A stretch of DNA of 64,000 nucleotides from PLA3 sp964592235 (lineage in GTDB: Bacteria > Planctomycetota > Phycisphaerae > UBA1845 > UTPLA1): positions 79,561 to 143,560 of the forward strand of contig CAZQCF010000005.1 of assembly GCA_964592235.1 (NCBI GenBank). The letters run 5' to 3'. The position numbers and the translations under genes are program-made. Shown here piece by piece: positions 8,232-17,204 of the stretch. Every line of letters begins with the position of its first letter. Positions within the stretch are counted from its first letter, which is position 1. A model generated the notes under the pieces. The model was not told the origin of the DNA and made no database searches. It saw only the letters and a list, made by a program, of their open reading frames with translations.

Positions 8232-8306
8232 GGTGAGTGACGGGATTCGAACCCGCGACCCCTAGGACCACAACCTAGTGCTCTAACCAACTGAGCTACA
8301 CTCACC
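8232..8306 (-). tRNA. tRNA-His (GTG)
   Basis: Minus-strand cloverleaf with anticodon arm CTAGG-TTGTGGT-CCTAG, anticodon GTG. The acceptor includes the extra G-1 (position 8306) opposite C73 (8232), the hallmark of bacterial tRNA-His. T loop TTCGAAT. The CCA end is not encoded. Confidence 0.96.
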
Positions 8307-8351
8307 AACATGCCGCGAAGGACTGACAGCGGCTCCCTCCAGCTCCCCCTC

Positions 8352-8379
8352 ATTATCGCTGCCGGGCGGCGTGTTTCAA
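8352..8379 (-). promoter_or_regulatory. Sigma-70-type promoter for tRNA-His
   Basis: Minus strand: -35 TTGAAA (8374-8379), 16-bp spacer, -10 GATAAT (8352-8357), five of six matches in each box. The start would be about 40 nt before the tRNA. The rest of the 400-nt interval 8183-8582 shows no further gene. Confidence 0.65.
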
Positions 8380-8582
8380 GTCCGAGTTCGCCCGGCTCGG
8401 GAACGTTGCGATCGCCCGCATTACGCCGCGGGCAATTCATCATGGAGCATTCTAGGACGCCTTGCGCCGGGAAGGTATTTCACGACAAAGTTCAGCCCCC
8501 GCCGACTCGATATTGCACAATGAATCGGAGTCGCCGCTCCCAGCGGGCGCGATGCCGTCACCGAAGCTCCCGGGAGGCTGCT

Positions 8583-9995
8583 GTGGCAGAAAGCGCTATT
8601 CATTTGCGTCGCGGGCTGTTTGGGCTCCAATTCCGAACGACCGCGCTGCTCGCCGTCATCGTCGTGGTCGCTACGGGGCTGTGCGGCTGGACCTATGCAC
8701 GGTTCTCTTCTTCGTTCACGCTCGCCGAGTCGCGCCGTCACACGACTGATGTCGCGCGGGCGATCGCTTTCTCCAGCGGCGCCGAGGTCGCACATCAAGA
8801 CCGCACCGCACTGACGCGGACGGCCCAGGCGTGCGTTTCGCAGGGCGAGATGGCTTATCTTGTTTTCACCGATATCACCGGCGAGATCCTCGCCAGTTGT
8901 CAGCGCGGCGCGGGCAACATTAACAGCCTGCTGGTCGACGGCACAAACCGTGTTCTGGTCGATCCAATCAATCAACCGCGTCTGCTGCATCACGGCGAAT
9001 TTGGCCCGCGCATTGATATTGTGTTTCCCGTCACGGTCTCAAATTCGGAAGGCAGCAGTCTATCGACGCCGACCGTCGGCTTTGTCCGGCTGGGCGTCAG
9101 CATGGCGTCGGCGGATGCCCGTCTGGCGCGGTTGCGCCAGGACATCATCTGGCTGTGCGTCGCCGTCGCATTGTTGATGGTTCCGATCGGGTTTCAGGCA
9201 GTGCGCGTGGTCATCGCGCCGATCAACCGGCTGGCGGAGGCGGTGACCGCGTTCGCCGCAGGCCAGCGGGACGTGCGCGTCGCCGTGAGTCAACATGAAT
9301 GGGGCGAAATCGCGGACTTGAAGCGCGCGTTCAACGGCATGGCTGATCAGTTGAACGGCTCGCATGAAAAGCTGGTCAAGCTGAACGCCGAGCTGGAAGA
9401 CCGCGTGCGCGAGCGCACGCTCGACCTGGAGCGCGCGAACATGCGCCTGGCGGAGATGGCCTCGCGCGATTCGCTTACGGGCCTTTACAATCGCCGTCAT
9501 TTCAACGACGTGCTGGCGCAGCTTTTCGCCGAGGCGGCGCGCTACAACACCGAGATCACCTGCATGATGCTGGACCTCGACAACTTCAAGCAGGTCAACG
9601 ACACGCTCGGCCATCACATGGGCGACCAGCTCCTTCAGATCACCTCCGAAGTGCTGCTGGCGTGTATCCGGGAGGCCGACGTGCCGGTGCGATACGGCGG
9701 CGATGAGTTCGCCGTGCTCTTCCCGCGCACGACGCCGGCCGAAGCGACGGCCAGCGCCGAGCGCATTCTGACGCGCTTCAAGCGAGAACTGCTTCGCCGG
9801 ATGCCCGATGCGCACTTCGTGTCTTTGTCCGTCGGCCTGGCCAGCCGCGAAGACAATCTGCCTGCGACGTGCATCGAGCTGGTGCATCTCGCCGATGAGG
9901 CGCTCTACAAAGCCAAGGCCGCGGGCAAGAATCAAATCAAATCTATTCGGCCGTCGCAGGTGCGGCGTAACCCATCACAACAGGTCCAGGCCTGA
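8583..9995 (+). CDS. Membrane diguanylate cyclase (HAMP-GGDEF)
   Basis: 470 residues from GTG 8583, chosen because GGGAGG (8572-8577) lies 5 nt upstream; the open frame to 8310 looks non-coding. One helix near residues 17-36 (TALLAVIVVVATGLCGW) and a second (WLCVAVALLMVPIGF) bracket a periplasmic sensor of about 140 residues. A HAMP domain, a short coiled coil and a GGDEF domain follow. RYGGDEF is intact, and READ five residues before GGDEF is a complete RxxD I-site, so product inhibition by c-di-GMP is expected. It synthesises c-di-GMP from two GTP. The periplasmic ligand is unknown. The gene converges with pyrG. Confidence 0.93.
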   Translation: MAESAIHLRRGLFGLQFRTTALLAVIVVVATGLCGWTYARFSSSFTLAESRRHTTDVARAIAFSSGAEVAHQDRTALTRTAQACVSQGEMAYLVFTDITGEILASCQRGAGNINSLLVDGTNRVLVDPINQPRLLHHGEFGPRIDIVFPVTVSNSEGSSLSTPTVGFVRLGVSMASADARLARLRQDIIWLCVAVALLMVPIGFQAVRVVIAPINRLAEAVTAFAAGQRDVRVAVSQHEWGEIADLKRAFNGMADQLNGSHEKLVKLNAELEDRVRERTLDLERANMRLAEMASRDSLTGLYNRRHFNDVLAQLFAEAARYNTEITCMMLDLDNFKQVNDTLGHHMGDQLLQITSEVLLACIREADVPVRYGGDEFAVLFPRTTPAEATASAERILTRFKRELLRRMPDAHFVSLSVGLASREDNLPATCIELVHLADEALYKAKAAGKNQIKSIRPSQVRRNPSQQVQA

Positions 9996-10034
9996 TCTTG
10001 GCGAATTGAGACGGTTCGGATCGCCAGGCGCGGT

Positions 10035-11795
10035 TCAGCTTGCGCGGCCCGTCGCGAATTCCGCCGGCGACGGGTGACCGGTCCGCCGCGCGATCGCCGC
10101 GCGGACAAGCCCGAGGAAGAACGGATCGGGTCGAAGCGGGCGGCTGGTCAGTTCCGGATGGGATTGTGTCCCGATGAAGTAGGGGTGGATCGCCGCAGGC
10201 AGTTCGAGCACTTGCATGATCGGCAGGTGCGGGGCGCGGCCGCTGAAGATCAGGCCGGCGGATTCCAACTGCTCGATGTAGCGCGGATCGACTTCGTACC
10301 GATGGCGGAAACGCAGGCGCGTTTCGCGCGCGCCGCTGTAGAGCTGCGAGGCGAGCGAAGCGGGCGTCAGCAGCACGTCCTGCCCGCCCAGTCGCATGTT
10401 GCCGCCGAGGCCCTCGATCTGCTTCTGCTCCGGAAGGACGCTGATGATCGGGTGCCGACAATCAGGATCGAACTCGGTGGAGTCCGCGCCCTCCAGCCCG
10501 CATACGTTGCGAGCGAACTCGATGACTGCCATCTGAAAGCCGAGGCAGATTCCAAGGTAGGGCAGGCCGCTCGTCCGCGCGTGCCGGATGCAGGTGATCT
10601 TGCCTTCGGCGCCGCGCGCCCCGAATCCGGCGGGCACGATGATGCCGTCCAGGCCGTCCAGGTCAACCGCAACGGTGGCCTCGGTCACGGTGGACGTGTC
10701 GATCCAGCGAATGTCCACGGCCGTCCGGCATCGGGCGCCGGAATGTTCCAGGGCCTTGATGACTGAGGCGTAGCTGTCGCGGACGGATGTATATTTACCG
10801 GCGATGCCGATCGTGACACGCTCGGTTGCCTGGCGGATGCCGCCGAGGAACTCGCTCCACACGCCGCAGGCCTTGGCCTCAAGCTCCGGGTGCAACCGGT
10901 TTTGCAAGCCGAGAATCTCCACCACCGCGCGATCCAGACCCGCCTCGCGCACCATCTCTGGAATCACATAAATGGATTCGCAATCGTGCATTGAGAAGAC
11001 GCGATCCTCGTGCACGCTGGAATACAGGGCGATCTTCTCGCGCACCTTCGGCGTCACCGGCGACTTGGCGCGGCAGGCCACGATGTGCGGCTGGATGCCG
11101 CCCTGCATGAGCTGCTTGATGCCGAGCTGTGCCGCTTTGGACTTCTGCTCGCCCAGCGCCGGCGGCTCGATCACGTACGTCAGGGCGACCCAGCAGGTGC
11201 TGCCGGCTCCCTCCTCGAACGCCAGTTGTCGCAACGCCTCAATAAAGTACGCGTTCTCCACGTCGCCGACCGTCCCGCCGATCTCGATGAAGACCACGTC
11301 GGCGTCGGCCGTCAGCGCAAGTTGGCGCAGTTTGCTCTTCACCTCGCCGGTGACGTGCGGAATCATCTGCACGTCGCGACCGAGGTATCCGCCGCGGCGC
11401 TCCTTCTCCAGCACGGCGCTGAAAATCTGCCCGCTGGTGGAAAAGTTCATCCGGCTCATGTCCTGGTCGAGCATGCGCTCGTATGTCCCCAGGTCCATGT
11501 CGCATTCCACGCCGTCGTCGAGCACAAAGACCTCGCCGTGGCGGAACGGATTGAGCGTGCCGGAGTCGAGATTGAGATAGCCTTCGAGTTTGATCGGCGC
11601 GACGGTCAGGCCCTTGTCCTTGAGCACCTTCGCGAGGCTGCTGGCGAAGATGCCCTTGCCCAGCCCGCTCATGACCGTGCCGAAGACGCCGACGTACTTG
11701 GTCTTGCCGGCTTTGTAGCCCGGCGGCATCGGCGTGTAGAACTCGGTGTCGTCTGTCGCGTGCGCAAGGGAACCCAGCATGTCCTGATTGCTCAT
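10035..11795 (-). CDS. pyrG: CTP synthase, divergent form
   Basis: 586 residues; usual length is about 540. It makes CTP from UTP, ATP and glutamine. The synthetase domain has SGLGKGIFASSLAKVL (nucleotide loop), NPFRHGEVFVLDDGVE and IEIGGTVGDVEN. The class I glutamine amidotransferase domain has VPAGFGARGAEGK, the nucleophile in GICLGFQMA and the His-Glu pair in QSHPELTSRP. Several normally rigid positions differ: SGLGKG for SSLGKG, and YLNLDSGTLNPF where most enzymes have YLNVDPGTMSP. An amino-terminal extension of about 30 residues precedes the domain. All catalytic residues recognised are present, so it should be active. Confidence 0.93.
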   Translation of the reverse strand: MSNQDMLGSLAHATDDTEFYTPMPPGYKAGKTKYVGVFGTVMSGLGKGIFASSLAKVLKDKGLTVAPIKLEGYLNLDSGTLNPFRHGEVFVLDDGVECDMDLGTYERMLDQDMSRMNFSTSGQIFSAVLEKERRGGYLGRDVQMIPHVTGEVKSKLRQLALTADADVVFIEIGGTVGDVENAYFIEALRQLAFEEGAGSTCWVALTYVIEPPALGEQKSKAAQLGIKQLMQGGIQPHIVACRAKSPVTPKVREKIALYSSVHEDRVFSMHDCESIYVIPEMVREAGLDRAVVEILGLQNRLHPELEAKACGVWSEFLGGIRQATERVTIGIAGKYTSVRDSYASVIKALEHSGARCRTAVDIRWIDTSTVTEATVAVDLDGLDGIIVPAGFGARGAEGKITCIRHARTSGLPYLGICLGFQMAVIEFARNVCGLEGADSTEFDPDCRHPIISVLPEQKQIEGLGGNMRLGGQDVLLTPASLASQLYSGARETRLRFRHRYEVDPRYIEQLESAGLIFSGRAPHLPIMQVLELPAAIHPYFIGTQSHPELTSRPLRPDPFFLGLVRAAIARRTGHPSPAEFATGRAS

Positions 11796-11922
11796 GGCTG
11801 ACTCCGTTCGATGAGAAGGCGGGACGTCCGCTGGAAGTGGAGGAGGCCGGGGGCGTGGTTCAACCTACCGGGCATTCAACAATGGTAGCACATCTGTCAA
11901 GTGCCTGCCGGGCGGTGGAGCA

Positions 11923-11960
11923 TGGCCTGTGCGAACATGTTCTGGCTTGGCCAGTGCGAA
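11923..11960. repeat. Short direct repeat flanking a GAACATGTTC palindrome
   Basis: TGGCCTGTGCGAA (11923-11935) and TGGCCAGTGCGAA (11948-11960) differ at one base and start 25 bp apart. A perfect 10-bp palindrome GAACATGTTC (11933-11942) joins them. The element lies in the 235-nt gap between pyrG and the broken nucleotidyltransferase; nothing else was seen there. Confidence 0.35.
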
Positions 11961-12030
11961 GAAGGGCGGGTTGTCACGAAGCCCCGAAGCAGATCGGGAG
12001 CCGGGCATGAGGCAACGGCGACGGTCGCAT

Positions 12031-12486
12031 TCATGCTTGTTCGATGTCGCAGAGCCTCGTGACGTCGGCCAGGTCCTGGGGACGCCCCGCAGCAAGCTTG
12101 TTTTGAATGAGGAGGGATTTGTCGAGAAACGGAAGCTGCATGCCGCTCACCGTGGCGAACTGTCGACTTGTACACGCTTGCTCGAAATCGACCGCCGCGA
12201 TGCTGGTAAGCAAATCGATTCGTCGCGGTTTGATACCGAGTTGTACGACTTTGTCCGGCGTTGACAGATCCGCAACGTTAAATTAGAGATTGCCAAATCC
12301 AAATCGAGCCAAGGCTTCGAGGACTTTGCCTGCATTGACCGGCGACGGTTCGACGAGAATATCAATATCGTGAGTGTATCGCGGCACGCCATGGAACGCG
12401 AGCGCGTAGGCCCCGACGATGACGTACTTACAGTTCGTGGCGTTCAACAACGCGAAGAACTCTTTGTAATCGTCGTTCAGATTCAT
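12031..12486 (-). pseudogene. Nucleotidyltransferase (AbiEii/MNT-like), interrupted by an in-frame stop
   Basis: From ATG 12486 the frame encodes YVIVGAYALAFHG and the catalytic THDIDILV of the nucleotidyltransferase fold, then hits TAA at 12283-12285 after FGFGNL. Reading straight on in the same frame gives VVQLGIKPRRIDLLTSI and NKLAAGRPQDLADV, the expected second half of this family, ending at 12031. A single nonsense codon therefore splits an otherwise intact gene of about 151 codons. The truncated 67-residue product keeps the DxD pair but loses the rest of the fold. The small gene just upstream is its usual partner. An assembly error cannot be excluded. Confidence 0.8.
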
Positions 12487-12622
12487 TCAGGCCCGCCTCA
12501 TAATCCTCAATGATCGAAAACAGGATCTGAAGACGCGCTTCGGGCGTCAAGCCGCGATAGAAAGCCCGGTCCGCCGCTTCGGCTTCCTCGAAAGACTCGT
12601 AGACACGAAGGACTTTCTCCAT
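12428..12622 (-). CDS. Small helical partner of the nucleotidyltransferase (putative antitoxin-like)
   Basis: 64 residues, MEKVLRVYESFEEAEAADRA then FYRGLTPEARLQILFSII, ending RLQRVLRVVERHEL. From recollection, such short proteins commonly precede AbiEii-type nucleotidyltransferases and are treated as toxin-antitoxin or abortive-infection-like pairs. The gene overlaps the nucleotidyltransferase start by 59 nt in another frame. TATAAT lies 7 nt before the ATG, so the transcript may be nearly leaderless; an upstream TTG at 12640 would add six residues. The molecular role is unproven. Confidence 0.7.
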   Translation of the reverse strand: MEKVLRVYESFEEAEAADRAFYRGLTPEARLQILFSIIEDYEAGLNESERRLQRVLRVVERHEL

Positions 12623-12858
12623 GACTTCATTATACGCCAAAGTAATGAATCCCTACACGGGGATCACACGGCTGTTGGCCGACATTCGGCGGGCGATGCG
12701 CGACCTGCAATCAAATCGGTTCTCCGGCGGTTCGTTGGGCGCGGCCCGTCACGGAATTGCCGGCGCTGCGTTGCGTGGCGGTGAGCGATGCCCACCCTGC
12801 AAGAATCGCCAGCCTACAAGATCGCCGGCTTCCAATCCCAGCCACTTAGACCGGCTCT

Positions 12859-14097
12859 TCACACCGGCTTGGCGCTCAACAATGCCGGGCCGATGCGCTC
12901 CATCGCCCAGTCGATTTCCTTCTGCTCGATGACCAGCGGCGGGGCGAAGCGGATCACGTCGTCGTGCGCGTCTTTGCAGAGAATGCCCTTCTCCATGAAG
13001 CGTTCGCAGAACCACCGCGCCTTGGGATAATTCGCCTTGATCTGCACACCGATAAGCAGGCCGCGGCCGCGGACTTCCTGCACGGCCGGGGCGTTGACCG
13101 CCTTGAGCTTGCTGCGAAAGTACTCGCCAAGTTCCTTCGAGCGCTTTTCCAGCCCCTCGGTGCGAATCAACTCCATCGCAGTCCGCGCGACGGCACAGGC
13201 GAACGGGTTGCCGCCGAAGGTCGAACCGTGGTCGCCGGGCGTGAAGACGCTCATGATCTTCTTCGACGTGACGATGGCCGAAATCGGCAGGATGCCGCCG
13301 CCCAGGGCCTTGCCGAGGCACATCATGTCTGGCCGAGCCGCCGGGCCTTCGTGCTGCCACGCGAAGCGATCACCCGTGCGGCACATTCCGGTTTGGATCT
13401 CATCAGCGATGAACAGCACATTGTGCTTCGTGCAGATTTCGCGGACTTTCTTGAGGTAGCCCTCGCTCGGTACGCGGATGCCGCTTTCGGCCTGAATCGG
13501 CTCAACGAGGAACGCCGCGGTGTTCTTTGTGATTGCTTTTTCCAGTGCGGCAGCATCGTCAAAGGGAACCAACACAAACCCCGGCGTGAACGGGCCGAAG
13601 CCGTGCCGATACTGGGCGTCGGTGCTGAAACTGACAATTGTCGTCGTGCGGCCGTGGAAGTTGTCCCGCGCGACGATGATCTCGGCCTTGTCGGCTTCGA
13701 TGCCTTTCTGCGTGTGGCCCCACTTGCGGGCGCACTTGATGGCGGTCTCGACGGCTTCGGCGCCGCTGTTCATCGGCAGGACGCTTTCAAAGCCCGTCAG
13801 GTCGCAGAGTTCCTTGCAGAAGGGACCGAGCTGGTCGTTGTGAAAGGCGCGAGAGGTGAGCGTCACCTTTTCGAGCTGGCGCTTGGCTGTCTCGATCAGT
13901 TTCGGGTGCGAATAACCGAAGTTCAACGCCGAGTAGGCCGCGAGCATGTCGAGGTATTTCTTCCGGTCGACGTCGGTCACCCAGACGCCCTTGGCCGATT
14001 CAATGATGACCGGCAGGGGGTGATAGTTGTGCGCGCCGTACTGGTCCGCAATCTTGAGATGCTCTTCGGTCTTGCTGGCCATCATCGTCGCCGTCAT
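12859..14097 (-). CDS. rocD: Ornithine aminotransferase
   Basis: 412 residues, a class III PLP-dependent aminotransferase converting ornithine and 2-oxoglutarate to glutamate semialdehyde and glutamate. Diagnostic stretches are YHPLPVIIESAKGVWVTDVD, the pyridine-ring aspartate in FIADEIQTGMCRTG, the Schiff-base lysine in CLGKALGGG, and GDHGSTFGGNPFAC. Length and motif order match OAT rather than acetylornithine aminotransferase. A second Met two codons after MTATM could be the start. Arginine deiminase is encoded about 11 kb away on the same strand, so arginine and ornithine breakdown may be linked metabolically but not by operon. Confidence 0.93.
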   Translation of the reverse strand: MTATMMASKTEEHLKIADQYGAHNYHPLPVIIESAKGVWVTDVDRKKYLDMLAAYSALNFGYSHPKLIETAKRQLEKVTLTSRAFHNDQLGPFCKELCDLTGFESVLPMNSGAEAVETAIKCARKWGHTQKGIEADKAEIIVARDNFHGRTTTIVSFSTDAQYRHGFGPFTPGFVLVPFDDAAALEKAITKNTAAFLVEPIQAESGIRVPSEGYLKKVREICTKHNVLFIADEIQTGMCRTGDRFAWQHEGPAARPDMMCLGKALGGGILPISAIVTSKKIMSVFTPGDHGSTFGGNPFACAVARTAMELIRTEGLEKRSKELGEYFRSKLKAVNAPAVQEVRGRGLLIGVQIKANYPKARWFCERFMEKGILCKDAHDDVIRFAPPLVIEQKEIDWAMERIGPALLSAKPV

Positions 14098-14125
14098 GGT
14101 TGGAGTCCCTTCTCTGCTAGGCTTT

Positions 14126-14157
14126 CCCGCGGGCGAGCCGCCCGCCTTGGTTTATCG
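14126..14157. repeat. Dispersed repeat, copy 1 (GGGCGAG...CCCGCCTT type)
   Basis: A 32-nt segment with GGGCGAGCCGCCCGCCTTGG closely resembles 29687-29718 (GGGCGAGTCGGCCCGCCTTA), both continuing into GTTT and ATCG/GTCG. The GGGCG/CGCCC arms can form a short hairpin. It lies in the 263-nt interval upstream of rocD, where no gene was found. Confidence 0.4.
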
Positions 14158-14360
14158 GTCGCCATTCTATGAATCGACCGGGGTTGAATCAATGCGGCGA
14201 TTGGTCGGCATCGGCCGTATTCTGCCGGGCATCTTGTGTAAAGGGAGCGTAAAACTAAACCTGGCAACGCTACAGGACCGATTCGAAGTATGCTACGATG
14301 GTTGCAACGTACCGAGCGGCATTCCATCCCGCAGACGCATGTTCGTTCATCGAGTGTTGA

Positions 14361-14765
14361 ATGAAACCCTGGCGATTTCAAATACCGTTCGTGTTTCTGC
14401 TGGCAGCATCCGTGCTGCTGCCGCGCGCGACGGAGCGTTGCTGCGAGGGAGCGGAACGCGATGCGGGCGAAAGCAGCTATGCCGAATGCTGCGTCTCATG
14501 CGACGTGCCGGTCATCGCCGGCGACGGTCCATTCGCAGTGAGCGCGACGGCCGGGGAATCGAGCGACGGCTCATCGGATGCTCCGGCGCCGTCGCCGGAG
14601 CGCTGCACGCACTGCACCGCCAACTGTTGCGCGAAGGTCGTCATGGGCCTCTCACCGATGGCCGGCTCGGCGCAGATCGCCGCCTGCTGTGAAATCCTAT
14701 TTGTCGGACAGATCACGTCCAACGACCGCTCGCTAGCCGACGTCTTCCACCCTCCAAGAGTCTGA
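14361..14765 (+). CDS. Secreted cysteine-rich protein of unknown function
   Basis: 134 residues. A signal sequence (FQIPFVFLLAASVLLPRA) is followed by a cysteine-rich chain with ERCCEGAE, AECCVSCD, CTHCTANCCAK and AACCE, twelve cysteines in all. Such spacing suits metal binding or disulfide cross-linking outside the cytoplasm. It is the first gene of a same-strand run leading to an HlyD adaptor, ABC ATPase, two permeases and a lipoprotein, so it may serve that exporter. I do not recognise the family; a DUF2946-like metal-related protein is possible. Confidence 0.6.
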   Translation: MKPWRFQIPFVFLLAASVLLPRATERCCEGAERDAGESSYAECCVSCDVPVIAGDGPFAVSATAGESSDGSSDAPAPSPERCTHCTANCCAKVVMGLSPMAGSAQIAACCEILFVGQITSNDRSLADVFHPPRV

Positions 14766-14902
14766 TTCACACGTTCATTCTTCGTTGATCGACGGCGCGC
14801 CATCGCACGCAGGTGTGTGCGCGCAAAATGGTCGCAGCCGGTAGCGCTGCGCAATCGTGTGAAATCGGTTCATCACTGCAAGAATGGCAGAGCGGATAGC
14901 CT

Positions 14903-16471
14903 ATGACTCCTCCGACGACAGGTTTGACGGCGCTGGCGCGCCCGCGCGGTGACAGTTCGACCGACGGTCCCGCCGTGCCGATGGGCGGAATCGAAAGACC
15001 TCGCCCGCGATGGATGACGCGCTGGGGCATTCCCGGCGGAATCGTCGGTCTTGCATTTATCCTGTTTGTCTATGTTTCGGCCGATGCGCTGTGGCCTGCC
15101 ACGCAGGTGCGCATTGTGAAGGTCGTCGCCAAGTCGGGCGTCGGCGGAACGGCTGCCGCAACGGTGCAGGCTCCGGGCTGGGTCGAGGCCGATCCCTATC
15201 CGACGGTGGTGTCGGCGCTGGCGGATGGTGTGGTTGCGGAGGTGCTGGCGCTGGAGGGCGCGCGGATCAAGGCGGGCGATGTCGTGGCCCGGCTGATTCC
15301 CGATGACGCGCGGATCGGGCTTGAGAAGGCCGGCGCGGAACTGGCGGAGCGCGAGTCGGCGTTGACGTTCTCCGAGGCGACGCTCGACGCGGCGCAGCGC
15401 GAGTGGGACAACCCGGTCGAGCTGACACGGCGCGTGGCGTCAGCCGAGGCGGCGGTGGCCGAGCGCGAGGCGGAACTTCATCGCTGGCCCTCGGAACTGG
15501 CTGCCGCGCAGGCCGTCGCCGCGGAGATGGGAGCCGAATGCGCGCGAATCGAGCGGCTGCATGCCGACGAGCAGGCGAGCGAGATTGAATTCATCCGCGC
15601 GACGCAGCGATGCGAATCGCAGCGGGCGACGGTCGCATCGATCGAGGCAAGGCGGCCGATCCTTCAAGCGCAACTCGATGCGGCGCGCGCGGAGGCGGCT
15701 GCGGCGAAGGAGAACCTGCGGCTGCGCATCCCGGAGAAGCGGGCGCTGGACGAGGCCCGCGCGGCGGTGGCGTCGGCGCGGGCGGCGGTCGATCGCGCTC
15801 GCGCGGCGCGGGATGAAGCACGCTTGCGGCTGGAGCGGATGGAGGTTCGGTCTCCGGTGGCCGGCGTCGTGATGACGCGGCTGGTGGAGCCGGGGTCGAA
15901 GGTCATGCAGGCGACGGACAATCCGATGTCGTCGCATGTCGTGCGGCTGTATGACCCCGGCCGGTTGCAGGTGCGCGTCGATGTGCCGCTGGCAGAAGCA
16001 GCGCAGGTGAACATCGGCCAGGACGCGGAGATCGTGGTGAATGTCCTGCCGGATCGGATATTTCGAGGTCGCGTGACGCGCGTCGTGCATGAGGCGGACA
16101 TCCAGAAGAACACGCTGCAGGTCAAGGTGGCGATCACCGATCCGGCAGCGGAGCTGAAGCCCGAAATGCTTGCGCGCGTACGGTTTCTCTCGACCAGCGC
16201 GGCAAGCGGCGCGAGCGGGGAATTGAGCGTGTTTGCACCCGAAGCGGTGATCCGACGCGATGACGGCGGTAACACGTTCGTCTGGATGACGGATGCTTCG
16301 GCGCGCCGGGCGCAGCGTCGCACGGTCAAGCTCGGCTCGGCCAGGCAGGACGGCTGGGTTCAGATCATGGACGGCCTGCAGCCGGGAGACTCGCTCATTG
16401 TGGAACCGCCGGCGTCGTTAAGTGATGGGGCGAGAATTCGCGTGGCCGGCGATGCAAGTTCGAAGCAGTAG
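14903..16471 (+). CDS. HlyD/MacA-type periplasmic adaptor of an ABC exporter
   Basis: 522 residues. A cytoplasmic proline-rich head is followed by one transmembrane anchor near residues 43-62 (IPGGIVGLAFILFVYVSADA). The first lipoyl half is VVSALADGVVAEVLALEGARI, then comes a long alanine/glutamate-rich coiled-coil hairpin (about 130-310), the second lipoyl half VRSPVAGVVMTRLVEPGSKV, and the beta-barrel and membrane-proximal domains. Adaptors of this type connect an inner-membrane ABC pump to outer parts. The coiled coil is long, as in TolC-reaching adaptors. The following ATPase and permease genes are the natural partners. Confidence 0.9.
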   Translation: MTPPTTGLTALARPRGDSSTDGPAVPMGGIERPRPRWMTRWGIPGGIVGLAFILFVYVSADALWPATQVRIVKVVAKSGVGGTAAATVQAPGWVEADPYPTVVSALADGVVAEVLALEGARIKAGDVVARLIPDDARIGLEKAGAELAERESALTFSEATLDAAQREWDNPVELTRRVASAEAAVAEREAELHRWPSELAAAQAVAAEMGAECARIERLHADEQASEIEFIRATQRCESQRATVASIEARRPILQAQLDAARAEAAAAKENLRLRIPEKRALDEARAAVASARAAVDRARAARDEARLRLERMEVRSPVAGVVMTRLVEPGSKVMQATDNPMSSHVVRLYDPGRLQVRVDVPLAEAAQVNIGQDAEIVVNVLPDRIFRGRVTRVVHEADIQKNTLQVKVAITDPAAELKPEMLARVRFLSTSAASGASGELSVFAPEAVIRRDDGGNTFVWMTDASARRAQRRTVKLGSARQDGWVQIMDGLQPGDSLIVEPPASLSDGARIRVAGDASSKQ

Positions 16472-16496
16472 GGTGTCTCAATACAAGGAACCGAGG

Positions 16497-17201
16497 ATGT
16501 CTTTGATCGCGTGTCATCGCCTGACTAAGTCGTACCGCAAAGGCGATCTGGAAATCACGCCGCTTTCCCAGCTCGACCTCACGGTAGAGGCGGGGGAGTT
16601 CCTCGCGCTGATGGGCCCGTCGGGCAGCGGCAAGACCACGTTACTGAATTTGATCGCCGGGATTGATCGACCGACGTCGGGGCGGTTGGTGATCGACGGG
16701 GTCGATGTTGGCTCGATGTCGCGCTCGGAGCTGGCCCGCTGGCGTTCGGAATACATCGGTTACATCTTCCAGTTGTACAACCTGATTCCGACGCTGACGG
16801 CCTACGAAAACGTCGAGCTGCCGTTGCTGCTGCACGATTATTCGCGCGAAGTGCGGCATCAGAAAGTCACGCTCGCGCTGGAACTCGTTGGGTTGGCGGA
16901 TCGTCACGATCATTTCCCGCGGCAATTGAGTGGTGGGCAGGAGCAGCGCGTCGCCATCGCCCGCGCCATCGTCACGGACCCGCGCATCCTCGTGGCTGAT
17001 GAGCCGACCGGCGACCTCGACGCGAGCGCGGCGCAGGCCGTAATCACCTTGCTCAAACGGCTGAATCGAGAATTGGGCAAGACCCTCATCATGGTGACGC
17101 ACGATCCGCACACGGCGGAACATGCATCGCGCACGCTCCACCTGGAGAAGGGCGCGCTGGTCGAGGCGGGGCAGCCGATGCCGACGGCAGCGGGAGCTTA
17201 A
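16497..17201 (+). CDS. ABC transporter ATP-binding protein, MacB/LolD type
   Basis: 234 residues from ATG 16497, preceded by AAGGA and GAGG; the frame is open further upstream but overlaps the adaptor gene. Walker A GPSGSGKTT, Q-loop IFQLYNLIPTLTAYEN, signature LSGGQEQRVAIARA, Walker B ILVADEPTGDLD and the H-loop MVTHDP are all present. EPTGDLD and the YNLIPTLTAYENVELPLLL segment are typical of ATPases paired with MacB/FtsX-type permeases. It is 3 nt from the first permease gene. Substrate unknown. Confidence 0.93.
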   Translation: MSLIACHRLTKSYRKGDLEITPLSQLDLTVEAGEFLALMGPSGSGKTTLLNLIAGIDRPTSGRLVIDGVDVGSMSRSELARWRSEYIGYIFQLYNLIPTLTAYENVELPLLLHDYSREVRHQKVTLALELVGLADRHDHFPRQLSGGQEQRVAIARAIVTDPRILVADEPTGDLDASAAQAVITLLKRLNRELGKTLIMVTHDPHTAEHASRTLHLEKGALVEAGQPMPTAAGA

Positions 17202-17204
17202 GCG

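Noticed and set aside
8310..8582. Long N-terminal extension of the diguanylate cyclase
   Set aside because: It overlaps the tRNA-His promoter, has no domain character, and a good ribosome-binding site sits right before GTG 8583.
10974..11800. Long open frames on the plus strand across pyrG
   Set aside because: Shadows of a high-GC coding gene on the minus strand; no family resemblance or ribosome-binding sites.
11933..11942. GAACATGTTC as a LexA box
   Set aside because: Gram-positive-type LexA sites need GAAC-N4-GTTC; here the half-sites are only 2 nt apart and no SOS gene is adjacent.
12964..14172. 402-codon plus-strand frame across rocD
   Set aside because: Antisense shadow of ornithine aminotransferase; composition rich in Arg, His and Ala without motifs.
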